Shown: positions 43,650 through 57,600, counted from the stretch's first letter. The stretch is DNA of 64,000 nt from Diplosphaera chodatii (GCA_032358165.1 JAALGY010000053.1:1178001-1242000); one strand, 5' to 3'. Numbers and translations: made by a program. Notes: generated by a model not told the origin, from the sequence alone.

Positions 43650-46600
43650 ATGACCGCACCAGTCGGATGGTTTCAACGTGCAAAAACTGTGCGACAGCCC
43701 GGTAAGTACAATGTATCATGCGCGCTGCGACGCTGGCCTCATTTGACTGCTACAAAGCCTTTAGAAGAGGTCAAGCTGGGTGATAGCAGCAACGGAAAGC
43801 TGACTGTGTCGGTAGCGGCAGAGCAGCGTGAGCTCACGCGGCAAGCAGAACACGAGACTCCACCCTGTAATGAAAAGATTTCGCGACTTCGCGGCTAGGT
43901 CTTCGAGCACCGAGCACTATGCTGGCCGCGTCCAGCGGCTGCCCGCCACCGATATCCATCATCCAACATTCCTTGCTAAGCTTCGTTGCCAAGTGCGGCC
44001 CCGGCCGAATACAACGCTGATGACTTCATCGACACCGATCACGTGCCTGAGCAGTGGCCTCCTACACTCAATGACGCCATCATCTGTGGCACCTACGACT
44101 GCGGTATCACCCGATCTGCAGGTGTCGGTGACCTGCATGTCAGTCGCTTGGAACGAGGCAATGTTCGGGCACTTCAGATCATCTCAGCTGCTGCGATCGT
44201 TGCGCAGGTGCAGCTATCCGGCAAGCTCGCTGCAATCACGCAGGTGGATCCAATGATGAAAACACACTATTCTGGAGTGCTTGCTGGCTGCTGGTTGGCG
44301 CAACAATGCACGTTGTTGCACTCTCAAAGTCCCGAAACGGATGGCTCCTCTCTCCAGGTCATCAGTACCGCGAGCTCTGGGACGCATGAGCAGCAACATG
44401 CTGCCAAGTTGGAGGCTATGTCTTATTTTGAAGAGCTTGAAGCAATACTGCGCACAGCAGCAGCGCAAGTCAACAGCTTCAACGACCAGCAAGATCTGCG
44501 GCAGGCTGTGCTCCAGCTCCAGCAGCAGATGCAGGTGTGGACAACCACGTCGCTCGTGCATGCGAATGTGTAGTTGAAACAATCATATCCATGTGTGAGC
44601 CGCAGCAACATATTGGAGTCTGATCCCAGGAACGAGATGAACAGCTGCGACTAGCGGCGGAAAGGTGCGCAGTCATTACAGATGCAGCCGCCACACAAAA
44701 TGCCGATGCGGCAAGTCAAATCGCCGCTCTCAGGCAGGAAAGCGTGCAGGAACGTGCCCAGCAGGACGGGCGCCTGCGTGCTGCGGAAGCAGCGGCCCGC
44801 AGCCACGAACAGCGAGCACACTCTCTCGAGGTGCAGCTGCAGCAACAGACTCTGCAGTTTAAGGAGGACAAGCAGCAGGCACAGCAGCTTGAAGGTGACC
44901 TGCAGAAGGAGCTGTTCCAGGCCACGCAAGATGCCGAGGATGCCGTGGCATCCGAGAGAGCGGCCACCGAGCAGTTGCGTCTGCAGCATGCGGAGTCAGA
45001 AGCCGCACTTGAGCAGCGCATGGCATCCGCTGTTGCAACAGCCGAAAGCATGCTTGCGCACAGGTGCACTTGTGATCAGGCTTGTCATGGCGTAATGCTG
45101 TCGCCGCACCCTCGTGCTGAGGCCCTGCACTGACGATGCTGAATCCTGTGCAGTCAAGCAAGTTTCGACGCCAATCGGCAGACCTGGGTCACGAGGTCTG
45201 GCACTTTGTGCGCTGCCGTTGCGGTGGGCCTGCAGCGGGCACTTTTGGATCTTGATGCTGTGTTGGCAGCCTTTCCCACCATGTTGAGCCGCCAAGATCA
45301 GAGACAGCCCTTTGATGGCGGCTTTCCTATCGGCGTGCTGCAGCACTGGTGAGTTCTCCCCTTGTGGCCGTGTGCCCCGTCCGTACATGTGCCCTGATGC
45401 TCTATTTCCTCAAACATATGGTGCATTCTCAGGACAATCGAAACGGATACAGATGAGCTCAGCACTGCCTTGAGCACTGTGTGGGCGGCAATGGGTGCAA
45501 GGGTCGCTGACATACGAGAGGCATTGTCACTGTCACTGCAGAAGCAGTTGATTCATGCAGACAGCGCCAGCCGAGAGGCAGCTGCGATACAGCAGCTGGA
45601 AGGGCTCATGCTAGACCACAAGGTACAGCGGTTGCTATTGAGCCCCAATCCGCTTGGCGCATGCCAGAGGCAACCAAACCATCTAGGAGTGGCTGGTTTT
45701 TGTATGTGCAGGACCTCGATGCACGGTGCAAGCAACAACAAGCACACATTGAGCAGCAGCAGAATCTGCATGAAGCCAACTTGGCAGAGCGCCAGCTTGC
45801 AGCTGCCGCCAGTGCGGGCGCCACTGCCTCAGCACAGGCGGAATCTGCAGCGTCGATGGCGAGGTGTGCGGCATTGCAGGAGCGGCTGGATATCCTGCAG
45901 CAGCAGTGTGATGCACTGCACCTGAACTGTCAGCGCCAGCTTTCGGAGCTGGCGGCAGCTGCAGAGAGCAATGCACGCCTCCAACAGCAGCTGGCGGCGA
46001 CGCAGCAGGAACACGAGCACCTGCAGCGCCAGCACACCGCAGACGCCACAGCTGCAGCAACGAGTGTTGTTGGGCTGCAGAATGAGCTCAGCGCTGGACG
46101 GCAAAAGATTGTCGAGTTGCAAGCAGGGTCGCAGCAGCTGTTGGAGGTGCACGCTACACTCCTGCAGCACTGCAACAGCGACTGGGAGCTGAAGCTGGAT
46201 GCAGAACAGCGGTCTTCGGCGAATCGGTTGCAGCAAGCTGCGGCTGCTGCAGCTGCAGCGCAGGAAACCCTTGAGCAGCAGTGTGCTATGCGGCTACAGC
46301 AGCAGAGCGCTGCAGATGCTGCTGCAGCAGAGGACAAGGTTGCAGCTTTGGCTGCTCAACACCAGGCTGAGGTCCGGTGACATGTTTGGTGACCTACCAT
46401 GCACTTGCATATATGCTGCTGAGCTCTCGTAGCAACAGACAACTGGACTTTCGTCGTGTCGTGCAGATGGCAGCTGCGCAAGCACATGCCACTAAGTCAG
46501 CAGATGACCTGCATGCAGCAGCACACCTGGCAGCTGAGCAACTTGCAGCCGTAGTTGCCGAGTGCACCAGACTGCAGCTGCAGCTCGACCGCCAGCTCTT

Positions 46601-48733
46601 AGAGAGGGCCAGCTTGCAGCGTGCAGCAGCCCAACAGGCAGCCGATGCAGCAGCTGAGGCCACAGCCCAGCTGGATCAAGCGCTGCAAGATCAGCGGCTG
46701 CAGCTACAAGGCAGCTTCGATGCGCAGTTGTTGCAGCAGGAGGCGGCTGCAGCGGGGGCCCTGCAACAGGCACTGGACGACGCCCATGAGCATCGGCAGA
46801 CGCTGCTGGCGCAGGCGGCATCTGAGAGGTGACCGCAGCTCTGCATTGCGCCAGAAGAAGTTGCAGTTTTGCACACGTGCTGCGTTCTAACCACTATGGT
46901 GAGCTGCACGCTGGCATACCAGCTTGACAGCACTGCATCGTTTGCTGTCCTGCAGACAGCGGCTGGAGGACGCACAGGCAGCAGACGTGCTGGACATTCG
47001 GCAGGCCCACAACGAAGAGATGCAGCAGCAGGCTGTGGCGCATGCTGCACTGTGTCAAGAGCTGCATGCGCGAGCAGACGCTGAGACCGCGGCTGCCGCC
47101 AAGCTGGCTGCAGATGCCGGAGCATCACAGCAGGTAAACGTAGGCAGTGTATCATGGAAGCATAGTGGCAGCCTGTAGGTTGCTGTACGTCTAGGAAGCA
47201 GCGGTGCTGAATTACATCAGGTACACAAGCCACCGACCCATCGGCAGTCCTGCAGGCGGCGGCGCAGCTGGCGGCGGAGGCGGCGGCGGCGTGCGAGGCG
47301 CGGCTGCGGGGCGCCCTGTCACGCGTGTCGACGGACTTCCAGGCGGAGGTGGCCGCCCTGGAGGAGGCCGCCGCCCGCGAGCGCCGCAGCCACCAGCACC
47401 TGCTGGCCGCGGCGCGGCTTGAGGCCGAGCAGAGGCTGTCCGCCGCCCTGGCCGCCAGCAAGGAGGTGTGTTCCCTTTACATGCCAAAGTGACTGGCACA
47501 AATAAAGAGTTTCGCTGGCCGCTAAGCATGAACTGTCAATGCAGGCACATGAGCAGGCACAGGCACAGCGGGTGGCTGAGCACGAGCAGCAGGCGGCTAC
47601 TATTGCAGCAGAGCACGCCGCTGCGCTGCAGAGTTTAGAGCAGCAGGTGGCGGACCAGCAGCTCGCCGAGCAGGGGGCGCAGGCGGCATGGGCAGCGACC
47701 CGACTCCAGCTGGAGCAGGCCGTCAGCGATGCTGTGGCACAGCTGGAAGCAAATGAACAACAGGCTCAGGTGCAGCCTCCAGTCGCAATGCACAATGATG
47801 TGGGTGCACTAAATTGATGCATCGTACTGAACACCAGCCATCCAACAGGGCTCCTGCCACAACATGCACTCGTGGCACATATGACAGAGGCCGCATCGCT
47901 GTGAGCGGCTGTCTTTCCGGAACGCAGGAGGCGCTCGGTCAGCTGGCTGCGGAACATGCTGATGCGCTGTCCATCGCCTACGACGAGCTCGGTGCCCAGC
48001 AGGCTGCGGCACAGGCGCATGCAGAAAAGGCAGCGGCAGCTGCTGCATCAAAGCTGCTGTTGGTGCAAGAGGAGGCGGCTGCAGAGAGTCAGGCGCTCAG
48101 CGCAAGCGTGGCGGCGCTTGAGCATGAGCAGGCCAGCAGGTGGAACCTGGGGAGCTGGGATGACTGCGTTCATTCTCACCCAGCACACCTGTGTGCCTGC
48201 AACATGACGGCCGCTTGCTGCCATTCAATAGATCGTCCGAACCTTTGGACGGCACGCTAGCCATTCACCACATGTGAAGCTGTGCTGTTGGGCAATGCCC
48301 AGACCATCGCGGCCCGAGGACCTGGCGCAGCTGGCGGATGTGCGGCAGCAGGTGCGGGAGCAGGAGGCGCGTGCGCAGGCTGCCGAGGTCGCGCTGCACA
48401 GCCTGCGGAAGGAGGTGCCCTCAGCCCCCTGGCACGCAGGCAGCCATGCTTTGCTGCTCACTCGAGTTGCCCTTGACCTGCCAGACCTTAAGGCTGATGT
48501 CAGGGAAGAGTCATCATATGCAGGTCTTGCTCCACGCCGATGCCGAGCATGGCAACATCAAGTCAGCTGGGTTTGGCGGGGCTCGCAACGTGGGGCAGTC
48601 ACTCGCTGCACAGTCGGGCATCATGGCATGGATGCAAGGCACTCCTGCTGCCAGTGGCAGTATGGCTGCAGCCAGGGGACGGGCGACTACCACGAAGCCT
48701 GCCGCACCAAGGCCAGGGTTGAGGACTCGATAG
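43650..48733 (+). CDS. Long coiled-coil protein, unassigned
   Basis: I do not recognise the family. Firm exons: one ending 44243, then 44358-44534, 44630-45063, 45154-45348, 45433-45622, 45712-46376, 46433-46828, 46956-47133, 47256-47465, 47545-47769, 47928-48139, 48303-48414 and 48524-48733. Together they give over 1000 residues. A candidate first exon is 43650-43701 (MTAPVGWFQRAKTVRQP, GTAAGT donor); joins up to about 43990 are unresolved. The N-terminal block around 43990-44240 is not coiled (YNADDFIDTDHVPEQWPPTL). Another non-coiled block lies at 45154-45500 (FPTMLSRQDQRQPFDGGFPI, then a four-helix-like stretch). The rest is Gln/Ala/Glu-rich coiled coil (QLQQQTLQFKEDKQQAQQLE; LQERLDILQQQCDALHLNC). 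The tail is Gly/Ala/Pro-basic (ARGRATTTKPAAPRPGLRTR). Such proteins are often centrosomal, ciliary, Golgi-tethering or motor-linked; none is shown. Confidence 0.8.
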
Positions 48734-49410
48734 GCGCAGGCGCTCGTTGCTGGTGTGTGCAACACCGTGCAGTGATGGTGGGCAATGGAGTCACTGCAGA
48801 CAAGCACACATGGACCCTACATGATGAGTCTGTTAACTATTGCTGGCAAACATACTTGCAGAACTATTGAACAACAGGTGCAGCAAGAAGCTGTGCCGCC
48901 AGCTGCCGATCAAGTGATGATGTATGGCTGCATGTGCGTACCCTGGTTAATTGGCAACACAGCAGTACTCCTCTGCTGAGCTCATCGACCTTCCTCATGC
49001 AAGCACATCTGAGGCATGACTAGTGTGCAAATCGGCGCCCAGCGGATTGTATGGGAGCCATGAGCAATCCCAGCATATGTTGCGTGGTCTGAGCAGAGAC
49101 GACACTCCCACTCCTTTACCGTGAACTGTGACAAAACTTCACGATGCAGCAAGCCAACACTTCAGCTGGTCCAAACTTCGTCTAGCAGACTGATGAGACT
49201 GATTCAGCGACTGCCACAATACTTCAAGGTCATCTACCTAGCTCACTAGCTGCAAACGAAAGCAGGCGGGTTGCTGTTTCCGACAACATTATGCTCAGGT
49301 TCACGTTGTTGCAGTTCCAGATGCTGCTGTTCCTATTTCTACCCGGCACTTGGCGTGCAGTAGGCCGATCTATCATACGGGTACCGCAGCCGCTACTCTC
49401 CAACGGTTGG
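48734..49410. other. Convergent 3' intergenic region
   Basis: 677 bp between the stop codons of the coiled-coil gene (+) and the cupin gene (-). No coding frame or motif that I can support. Confidence 0.45.
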
Positions 49411-51021
49411 TCATGCCATCACCGTCTGCGCCGGCTCGAAGCGGTTGACAGTGTTGAAGTCCAAGCCGCAGCGCTTGAGGCACTCCTCGCCACCGGTGCC
49501 GGGCGCAATGACCAGCGGCATCTGCTTCAGCTCGTTGATGTGCGCCTCTGGAATGCCTGGTGAGCAAAGCGATGACAGTGTGCTTCGGTGAGATATTTGG
49601 TAAGCGCCATGTACTACAAAGCCTGTGACATGCAGAACATACTTACATGCACAAGGGAGTTGCGACAGCACGATGCCACTTCGGCACACCTGTGCTCATG
49701 TGGAGGATCTCCGTGGGCACCTTCACAAATGCGTTCCACACCGTCTGGGTGCCTGCAAGTGCGACAAACGGGATCAGCAGCGACAGCTGACTGTAGCATG
49801 TGTGTGATGGCATGGCTGAGCACAACCAACCGTCGTGTGTCGCACTGGGCCATGCAAAGTAGCTGCGCAGGGCGCACCTGGGTCGGCAGTGGCGAAGTTG
49901 GCCAGGAACTGCGCGCCCTGGCACGTGGGGTTGTGGCTGAAGTGCTGCAGGCCTTTAGGAATGTGGACGGTTTGCCCCGCACGAACATGGCGGTTAATCA
50001 GCACATTGCCCTCGGGCGTGTTCTCCTCCACCATGCCGAACACCTGCAGCGGCGACAGCGGTCAACCATCAACATCGAGGAACCAACGCCACAGAGAAGG
50101 TAGGCATTTTCCACAAGGCAGAGGTACGTGGGGGCAGCCAACATGTTTGCGGAGGATGTGCTTGCTTACCATCTCGCCGTACGTGACGAAGCTGATCTCG
50201 CTGCCGCGCGGGTGCGTGTGCACGGTGTTCCCAGAGCAGGGTGCGAGCGTCACGAGCGTCTGGCCGTTGCCATCGCCTGGCAGGCTGCTCAGGAACGGGT
50301 TCTGCGAGACCTGGTTGCTGCGCAGGCTGCTGCCGTTGCCGCCACCGCCATCAGTCTCTGTGGCAGCCAGCACAGCAGGCATCTCAATGCAGTCTTGAGC
50401 CAGCCATGGCTAACGATTTCACAAGCAGGTTCGCGCCATGAGGCAAAAAGTGACGCATGTGTGAGATCGTAGGGGAAGGCTCACTTTTTGCAGTCTTGAA
50501 GTCGAACACAAAGCCTGTGTAGTTGAGCGCATGTCGCTGGCCAACCTGAGGGCACCAGCCAGACATCAGCACTGCCACTGCCGCATGCCATGCATTGCCA
50601 GCTTTTGCCGCAACACGAACAGCAACAGGGCGCGCGTCGACGAGTTGGTCTGCACAGGCTAGCTGAAACTTCCATATTGACAACATGTAACGGTTGCACA
50701 CGAGCTGACGTCTTTTTGAGCGTCACACCCCTCGACAGGCTGTCCGACAGACGTGCAGTGCAAAGCTTGTTCATTTGAGTTACACCAGATTGACGCTGCA
50801 CTTCCAGAGTGACTCTAGATAGTGTTTGAAGCAGAACAACCGCAGGGCCGGCGCGTGGCTATAGCAAGGCGATGCATGCATGGTGCGGACCCATCCAACC
50901 GGATGCGCACCTCGCTCACTCGCGGCGCAAACTGGGCGTCCGACAGGTCGAAGGGCTGCGCGTTGGCGCACGCCATGCTCATAGTGCCCAGCAGCGCGAC
51001 GGTGACCACAAGTGTGTTCAT
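49411..51021 (-). CDS. Secreted cupin (germin/spherulin-like)
   Basis: Six exons (50911-51021, 50485-50545, 50170-50393, 49878-50043, 49690-49752, 49411-49556) close to 256 residues. MNTLVVTVALLGTMSMACANAQ is a signal peptide with an AxA-type cleavage site. GQRHALNYTGFVFDF precedes a Gly/Ser loop (DGGGGNGSS). Cupin motif 1 is present as VHTHPRGSEISFV and motif 2 as GQTVHIPKGLQHFSHN, so all metal ligands (His, His, Glu, His) are in place. The fold matches germin-like and spherulin-like single-domain cupins, which bind Mn or other metals; enzymatic activity (oxalate oxidase, SOD or none) cannot be predicted. The C-terminal HMSTGIPEAHINEL is helical. The acceptor of the third exon (CTCAAG) has a weak consensus. 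Same strand as MON2. Confidence 0.9.
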
Positions 51022-51605
51022 TGCTCCGTGATCAAGTGGCAAGCGAGATAACAAATGGTGACTCCTGCTATACCCAGGAAGCAACGATATTGGACTTGCA
51101 ACTGATCTCGGGAGGAAGAAGATAAAGAGGAGTGAGCAGAGGAGCGCGAAATGCAGATTGATGCCGGCACGCCGCGCTGCACCGGCTTTTGAGCAGTGGT
51201 CAAGCTGGCATCGCGTCACGCCTCATCACTGCCAGGTCACACCTCGTAAGCTGCCATGTCACGCCAGCCTGTGCTGCCAACGTGCCAGGCTGGGCAAGTA
51301 ATCAGGTTGTAGGCTGTACTGTCGTGCGGCGGCCATCTGTCACCTGAGTGAGCTGACTAAACGGTTGAGTCCGTGGAGGAATGCTGCCAGTCTTTCACTG
51401 CTGGCGGTAGCCCTGCTGTGCCAAAGGCGCGGTGAACAGACTGTTCAGCGGCTGAGCAACGCACGCAGCACAAGGTATGTACATGTCTGTCCATGATGCA
51501 AAGGCACTCAACTACACCACCAAAGCACGCATTCTCTCTAACAGTGTGCAGACTCCACCTACCCTAGGCATCCCTGAGTATGGCAAGCTGATGGTAGGGC
51601 CCCGC
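51022..51605. other. Intergenic region MON2 / cupin
   Basis: 584 bp between the MON2 stop and the cupin start, both on the - strand. It should hold the MON2 3' UTR and the cupin promoter. No gene seen. Confidence 0.45.
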
Positions 51606-54600
51606 TCAGGCCGTGGGGTCCAGCCCGAGCTCGGCGCTGGGGGCCAGCCCCAACTCGGCGCCCGCCAGCTGCAGCACGGCGTGCAGCTGCTGCCGCACCC
51701 GCTGCTCACGGCACAGCACGCAGCCGACGAGCGCATCGTACAGGTACAGCAGGTGCGCGCGCTCCCGCCGCTCTGCTGGCGCCTGGCTGCGCAGCAACTG
51801 CAGGCACATGCACAGCCGCCGTTGCCGGCTGCCGGCTTGCTGGTGCACACACCAGACGCGGGCGTGCATACAGGCCACACAGGGTAGCCAGTGCAAAGAC
51901 GTACCCGCAGCAGGTTCGTGGTCATCGGGCTCTCGATGCTCTCGGCGGAGCAGGCCACCAGCGGCGACACCGTCATGGCTGCCGACACCTGCGCAGTGCC
52001 GTCACAGGCGTCAGCCTACCATACTGACACACTGAGCCGCTGCCGGCAATGACTGCCCTGTATGGGGGTTACGTACCTCAAGCACACAGACGACCTCCTC
52101 CAGCCGCTCTGAATCTAATGTCGCTGGACTTGAACGCTGATCTGCTGCAAAGCGCTGCAAGATGGAACGGCAGCGCGCCAAGATGGTCGGGAAAGCCGCC
52201 TGCATTGACAGCGCAGGCATTTTGGCGTCCTTTCCACCGACAGACAGTCGTGAGCTTGGATCTGTCAGCATCGCAGTTGCGGTGCACCATCCACAGACCT
52301 GTGCAATCTGCAGCAGATGCTTCTGTGAGCCCTGCACGCTCCCGCCTCGGCTGCACAGCACGTACAGCTTGCGCAGGCACACGTGCGAGAACACGGTGCT
52401 GCTGCTGGCGGCAGCAAAGTTCAGCGCCTGCGGCCGTGTGATTCCCCTGCAAAGCACTCCATGTCGAGCATACGCGTACATACTCGTTGGGTGTAGGTCA
52501 TGTAAGATCAACAGGAGTCGTTTGCCCTCCATAGCAAACATTCTAGGCTGCAGCCTGTCGCGCACCTGTCCAGGATTTGCACATATCTGATGCACATGTC
52601 TGGGGGTGTGAAGGGGCATGCCGTCAACACTGTGTCCGTGAGTGTGTCGAGCACTGCCACCTGCATCAGACAGCAGGCACTGGTTGAAGGGGCTTGCGGG
52701 GCCTTGCATGGCCGTTGCTGCAGGCAAAACCGGCATCCGGAGGCGAGGCGCCACAGGTCGGGACTGCAGGCTTTGTAGAGGTCACCTCCAGCTCAGCGTC
52801 CTGCCGGGCCTGCTCTGAGTCCACAGGCGCGTCTCGCTGCACACGCCCCGACGCGGGCCTGCCACCAGATCGCTGCTGAGCCGCCGCAGTGGTTCCTGCC
52901 GTCGCCGGCGGAGGACTGCCCCCCGGGTCAGGGCTGCCCGGAGCTGACTGTGCAGCAGCGGCCGCCCCGCTGTCTGCGTCAGCTCCAGCTGCTGCAGCCA
53001 TGCCGTCCTCGTCTGGAGGTGCTCCGCCTGCACCTCCAGTCGTGGCTTCCTCTGCTGGTGCTGCGGGTGCTGCCTCACTGGACCGCGCTGGCGAGGCGAC
53101 GTCATCTGCCACACCTTGATCCAGCGTTGCAGCATCTGAGGGCAATGTGCCCTGCGTCGAGCAGAAAAAAGGGCTGTCACAGTGCACTGACAAGCTGAGG
53201 GACATGCAACCTGATGTTGCGCACGTCCCGACGTCTTGATGACAGACAGCAACACCTGCGCCAGGAAGAAGTCCTCAAAGGCGACTGCGAGCGCCTCCCA
53301 AATGCCGACGGGCGGCGCCTGGCTGACATACGCAATGTTCGTTGCTGGCAACCCTGCTGCCATGCACGCCTGGAAGGCGGATGCTGCCGCCCGCCACAGC
53401 GGATCACTGGGAGCTGTGTGGCGTGTGGCCATGCACCTACAGTGTAGTTTAGCGGCAGAGTTCAAATGATTAACAATTCCATCACAAACTGCAACGTGCA
53501 ACCTGATGACCTGCTGCACTGCCTGCTTTCAGCCTCACCTGCCCAGGATGGACACCAGAGGGGTGAGCATCTCCGCTCGCAGCTGACTCGGAATGTGGTC
53601 GGTGTACACCGCCGCGGTGATGCTGACCACCTTTGCCATGGTGGCTGCCGTGACAAAGGTCTGGCGACCCTTGCTGTCCTGCAGGCATTGAGCAGCCTCT
53701 TGGTCACAACGTTGTCCAGCAGCGTTCGAGAGTGATGGCAAGAGTGGCAATGAAGGACAGAGGTGGTGTCTGAACGACACGAGGCCTGCACCTGTTCAAG
53801 CTGTTCGGGGCGCAAAAGGCCCATCAACACGTCCATGAGCTCAAACCAGAGGTCCTCCTGTGGGAGTGCCGTGAATCTCGGAAACACACCGAGGGCTGCC
53901 TTCTGGACCGGCAGCAGCATATCTGCAAGCGCAGCACGCATGAGCGTGTTGTTACATAATATCATGCACCTGTGCTTGGGCCTTGTCAACACATCGTCAA
54001 TGCATCTGAAGAGCCTGCAAGCTGTGCCAGCTCACCCCCATAGACATTTGCATCGTCGTGACTCCAGGGGTTGCGCACAAACTTTTCAAGCCACACGAAC
54101 GTGGTGCGCATGTCTTCAGTGTCGAAGACGCCCGGCAGCGCGCCCAGCAGCGTGGCAATGCCAGACACCATCTCCAGGCGCGCCTTGGACATTGCAGGGC
54201 CAACTTGTAGGTGTCAAGGTTTGATTCAGCTATACATGTGCAGGGTGGCGGCTGCCGCCAGGTGTTCATCGCTTGCCAGCCTGCGTCTGGCTAAGAAGAA
54301 GGCAATTCAACCCTGCAGCAGACCTGCAGGGGCACCCGGCACTGGGGGCTGACGCCCGCCTCCACGCCCACGCCAAGCGCCCGCAGCGCCCGCTTCCACA
54401 TCGCCGTTGACACAGCGTCGGTGGCTGCATGTGCCTGAGCCATCAACGAGCCATGTTATGTATGCAAATGGTCACCGACACGCCCACAAGGCAATTAGCG
54501 CCGAGTGCTTGTTCCCATGTGAGTATGGTGTCGAGATCATGTCTGCACTGACACCCACCTGCAGCACGTTGGTGAGCAGCGCGACGGCGGCCACCGCCGT

Positions 54601-57600
54601 CTCATGGCGGCCGCCGGCCATGGAGGACTCCACCACCAGCATGAGCTCCTGCCAGCCGTCCTGGAAGCGCGGCAGCACCGCCAGCAGGGTGCGCAGGTGC
54701 GCCCGCAGCAGGCGGCTCATGCCCGCCAGCGCCAGCACAAGTGTCTCGTCCCACTGCATATCAGAACCAAGTATACTTTGCTCGACACTTGCTCAAAAGT
54801 GGACAAATACTCAGGACGGTTCTTCTGCCTGTACCCTAGAGTGAAAGAGGGATAGCCATGGTCGAGTTATGAGGTCAAAAGCACCGATCAAGCAACCTGC
54901 CCACCTGCTTCTGCTCGCTGTTGCGGCTATGATGCACGAGCATCTTGACACTCTCCCCCGACAGCTTGCCCAGAACTTCTGCCTGTGCCTGCAATCAGCA
55001 GCCACGGCCAGTTATCGCCAGGGCCTCACACCTCTCCAAACATTCACGACACATCCACTCGGCCAACATATGCGTCGCAAAAAGGTTCACAAGCAGCAGG
55101 AATGCGCACCTCCTCCCGCGAACTGGTGGTGGACATGTGGTGCACGGTGCGCAGGAGGGGGAACAGCATGCTCCACCAGCAGTGCTGCCACTGCTCTGGC
55201 GACAGGTGCGCGCCATGGCTGACCACCACCGAGAACAATGTCCGCACGCCGCTGTTTCGGACCTCTGGCCGAGCGTCTGTGCTAAGGTGCTGCATCAGCA
55301 GTGCCCACAACAAAGTAAGCAACACCCAACATGGTGCTGTGGCTCAGCTGCACACCCCAGTGCCTGTTCACATGTCACCCTGCTGACAGAGCGGGGCGGC
55401 AGGGCAGTCAGCAGACCGTTGGCAGGTCTTCTCAAGGATCTATGGCAAAACCTCTTCCAGGTTGCATGTGCTGCACAGCCCGAAACCTTGCCTGCAGAGC
55501 GTTGAAGAGGATCTCCAGCAGCTCTGCATATTGTGAGCTGTCTACGGTGCCGTGCTGCTGCCCTGCGGCCGTGCCGCCGGTGCTGCCGCTGTGACGCGGC
55601 AGTCGTGCCAGGAAATCGGCTGCATTCCAGAGCTGGCTGATGGCCGTCAGGGTGACATTGAGGTCCTCCTGTCTCATATCACCATTTGAGGGTCACAGGC
55701 AGAGCAGTGTCGGGCATTTGATTACAGCAGGCACATGGCGCTGACCGTCTGAACATCTGGTAACATGGGGCATCCTGAGGGCTATACAGCAGCAATGCAG
55801 CAGCAGGATGTACCTGCTGGTTAGCATACATCGCTGCAATCTCAAGGCAGCGGCGGAGCTGCTCCACTGGCAGGCTGGACATGTAGTCGGAGCACATCAG
55901 CTCCACCGACTGAAAGCCGAGCTTGATGGCGTCTGTGCCGCCGCGCTCTGGCACTGCAGCCAGCAGGCGCAGTAACGGCACCCAGCCACGCGTCAACCGC
56001 TCACCTGCGCATTCACACTGGAGCATCAGTGAGATGCGACAGCCTTTGAACTCACAGCTGCACCGTCACTCATGGAAGCCCATGCGCAACTAAAAGTCGC
56101 ATTGTAGATGATGCCAGGCAGCTGACATTGGAAGGCAGGATGTAGATCCAGCATTCCCTGACAAATACGCACCATGGCGCTGCAACACATTGATGGCGAC
56201 ACGCAGCACACCCAGCCGCACGTCAGCTTCCCTTTCATCTGTATACAGCGAAGTCAGGGCCACCAGGAGCATGTGCTCGACGCCACCTTCTGCTTCTGCA
56301 GCGCTGGCGCCACCATCTGCTTCTGCATGCACACAGCAGCCAGACATCTTCACTGACTGCGCCCGACCACAGCAACACCAAAGCTGCGTCCAGGCGGTGC
56401 CAAGCAACTTAGAACTGCGCCAGCACCCACGTGCTGGGACGGGGCGGTCGAGGGCGCCGGTGATGGCCTTGCCGACGGCGTCCATGGCGGCGGTGCGCAG
56501 CGCGGCCTTGGCGGAGGCCAGCACCTCCAGCACATGGCTCAGGAAGATGCCCCACAGGTCGTAGATGCGGTGCATGTTGAAGTGCAGGACCTGCACCATG
56601 CGCTCCAGGGCATACAGCCTGCACGGCACAACAAGCTTCAGGTACCAAGGCTTGCTGTGGGTGACAATATGTGCCAAGCAACAGCGTGACGCAGGTGTTG
56701 TGGAGCTGTCACATTTCCTGTCTACATGAAGCACGAGCCTCACTTGGTGTGGCCGGGCTGCTGTCCGGCGCTGGGCAGCGAGGCGGCCGACACCAGGTGC
56801 AGCGCCCCCAGCAGCGTGACGACCGCCTCGTCGTCCATGCCCGCGGTGTCCTGGAACAGGCGGTCGGTCGCCGCCGACAGCATCGTCAGCTCGCTGTGGT
56901 CGAGCGGCACATGGTGCCGCCCAGCCGTGTCCTGACCCTGGGGATGCAACAAAACTCGGGTCAGTGGGCTCAGACAACATACAATGGGGTTCACCTGGCA
57001 TCCATATTGCATAGGTGATCACATTCGACGAAAGCGTGCCCACAGCATAGGGGCTGGGCTTTTGCTCGCGAGAACTAGCAACCTGTGCGGCCTGCCGGGG
57101 CGTGCTGAGGATGCGGTCCAGGCAGTTGACAGTGCCGAGCACGAGGAGCCATGACTCGCCGAGCAGCAGCGCCAGGCGGTGCGCGATTGCAAACAGCGTG
57201 CGCAGCGCCAGCACGTTCTTCGGGTCCAGCGTCGCGTGCTCTGACGGCAGCAGGAACATGCGCTGCTGGCGTTGCACCGGAGGCTGCGCAGCACCTACAG
57301 CAGCATAGACCGCCGTCACATGCAGGGGGATGTGATGCGGCTGCGCCAGGCAGGTCACGTCACCCGTCAAGGTGACAGCATGGAACTCAGAGTCGGACCT
57401 GCTTCACTGCCGTCCTCGGGGATCGTGAAGACAAAGGAATTCAGCTGCTTGATGAAGGTATCACGCAGCTCCATGACCTCCAGCAGCCCGCATGCTTCAG
57501 CAAAGGACTGGTAGCCCTGCAGGGACCACGTGCCACATCTCGCTGCCTGTCATGACAACATCAGTGCAGGAGACAGGGGAAGCGAAAAACTTTCGACCAT

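Noticed and set aside
55480..55510. GC donor (CTGCAG|GCAAGG) in MON2
   Set aside because: A canonical GT donor a few codons further (AGAG|GTTTTG) joins in phase to a better family match starting PCWVLLTLLW, so the GC site is not needed.
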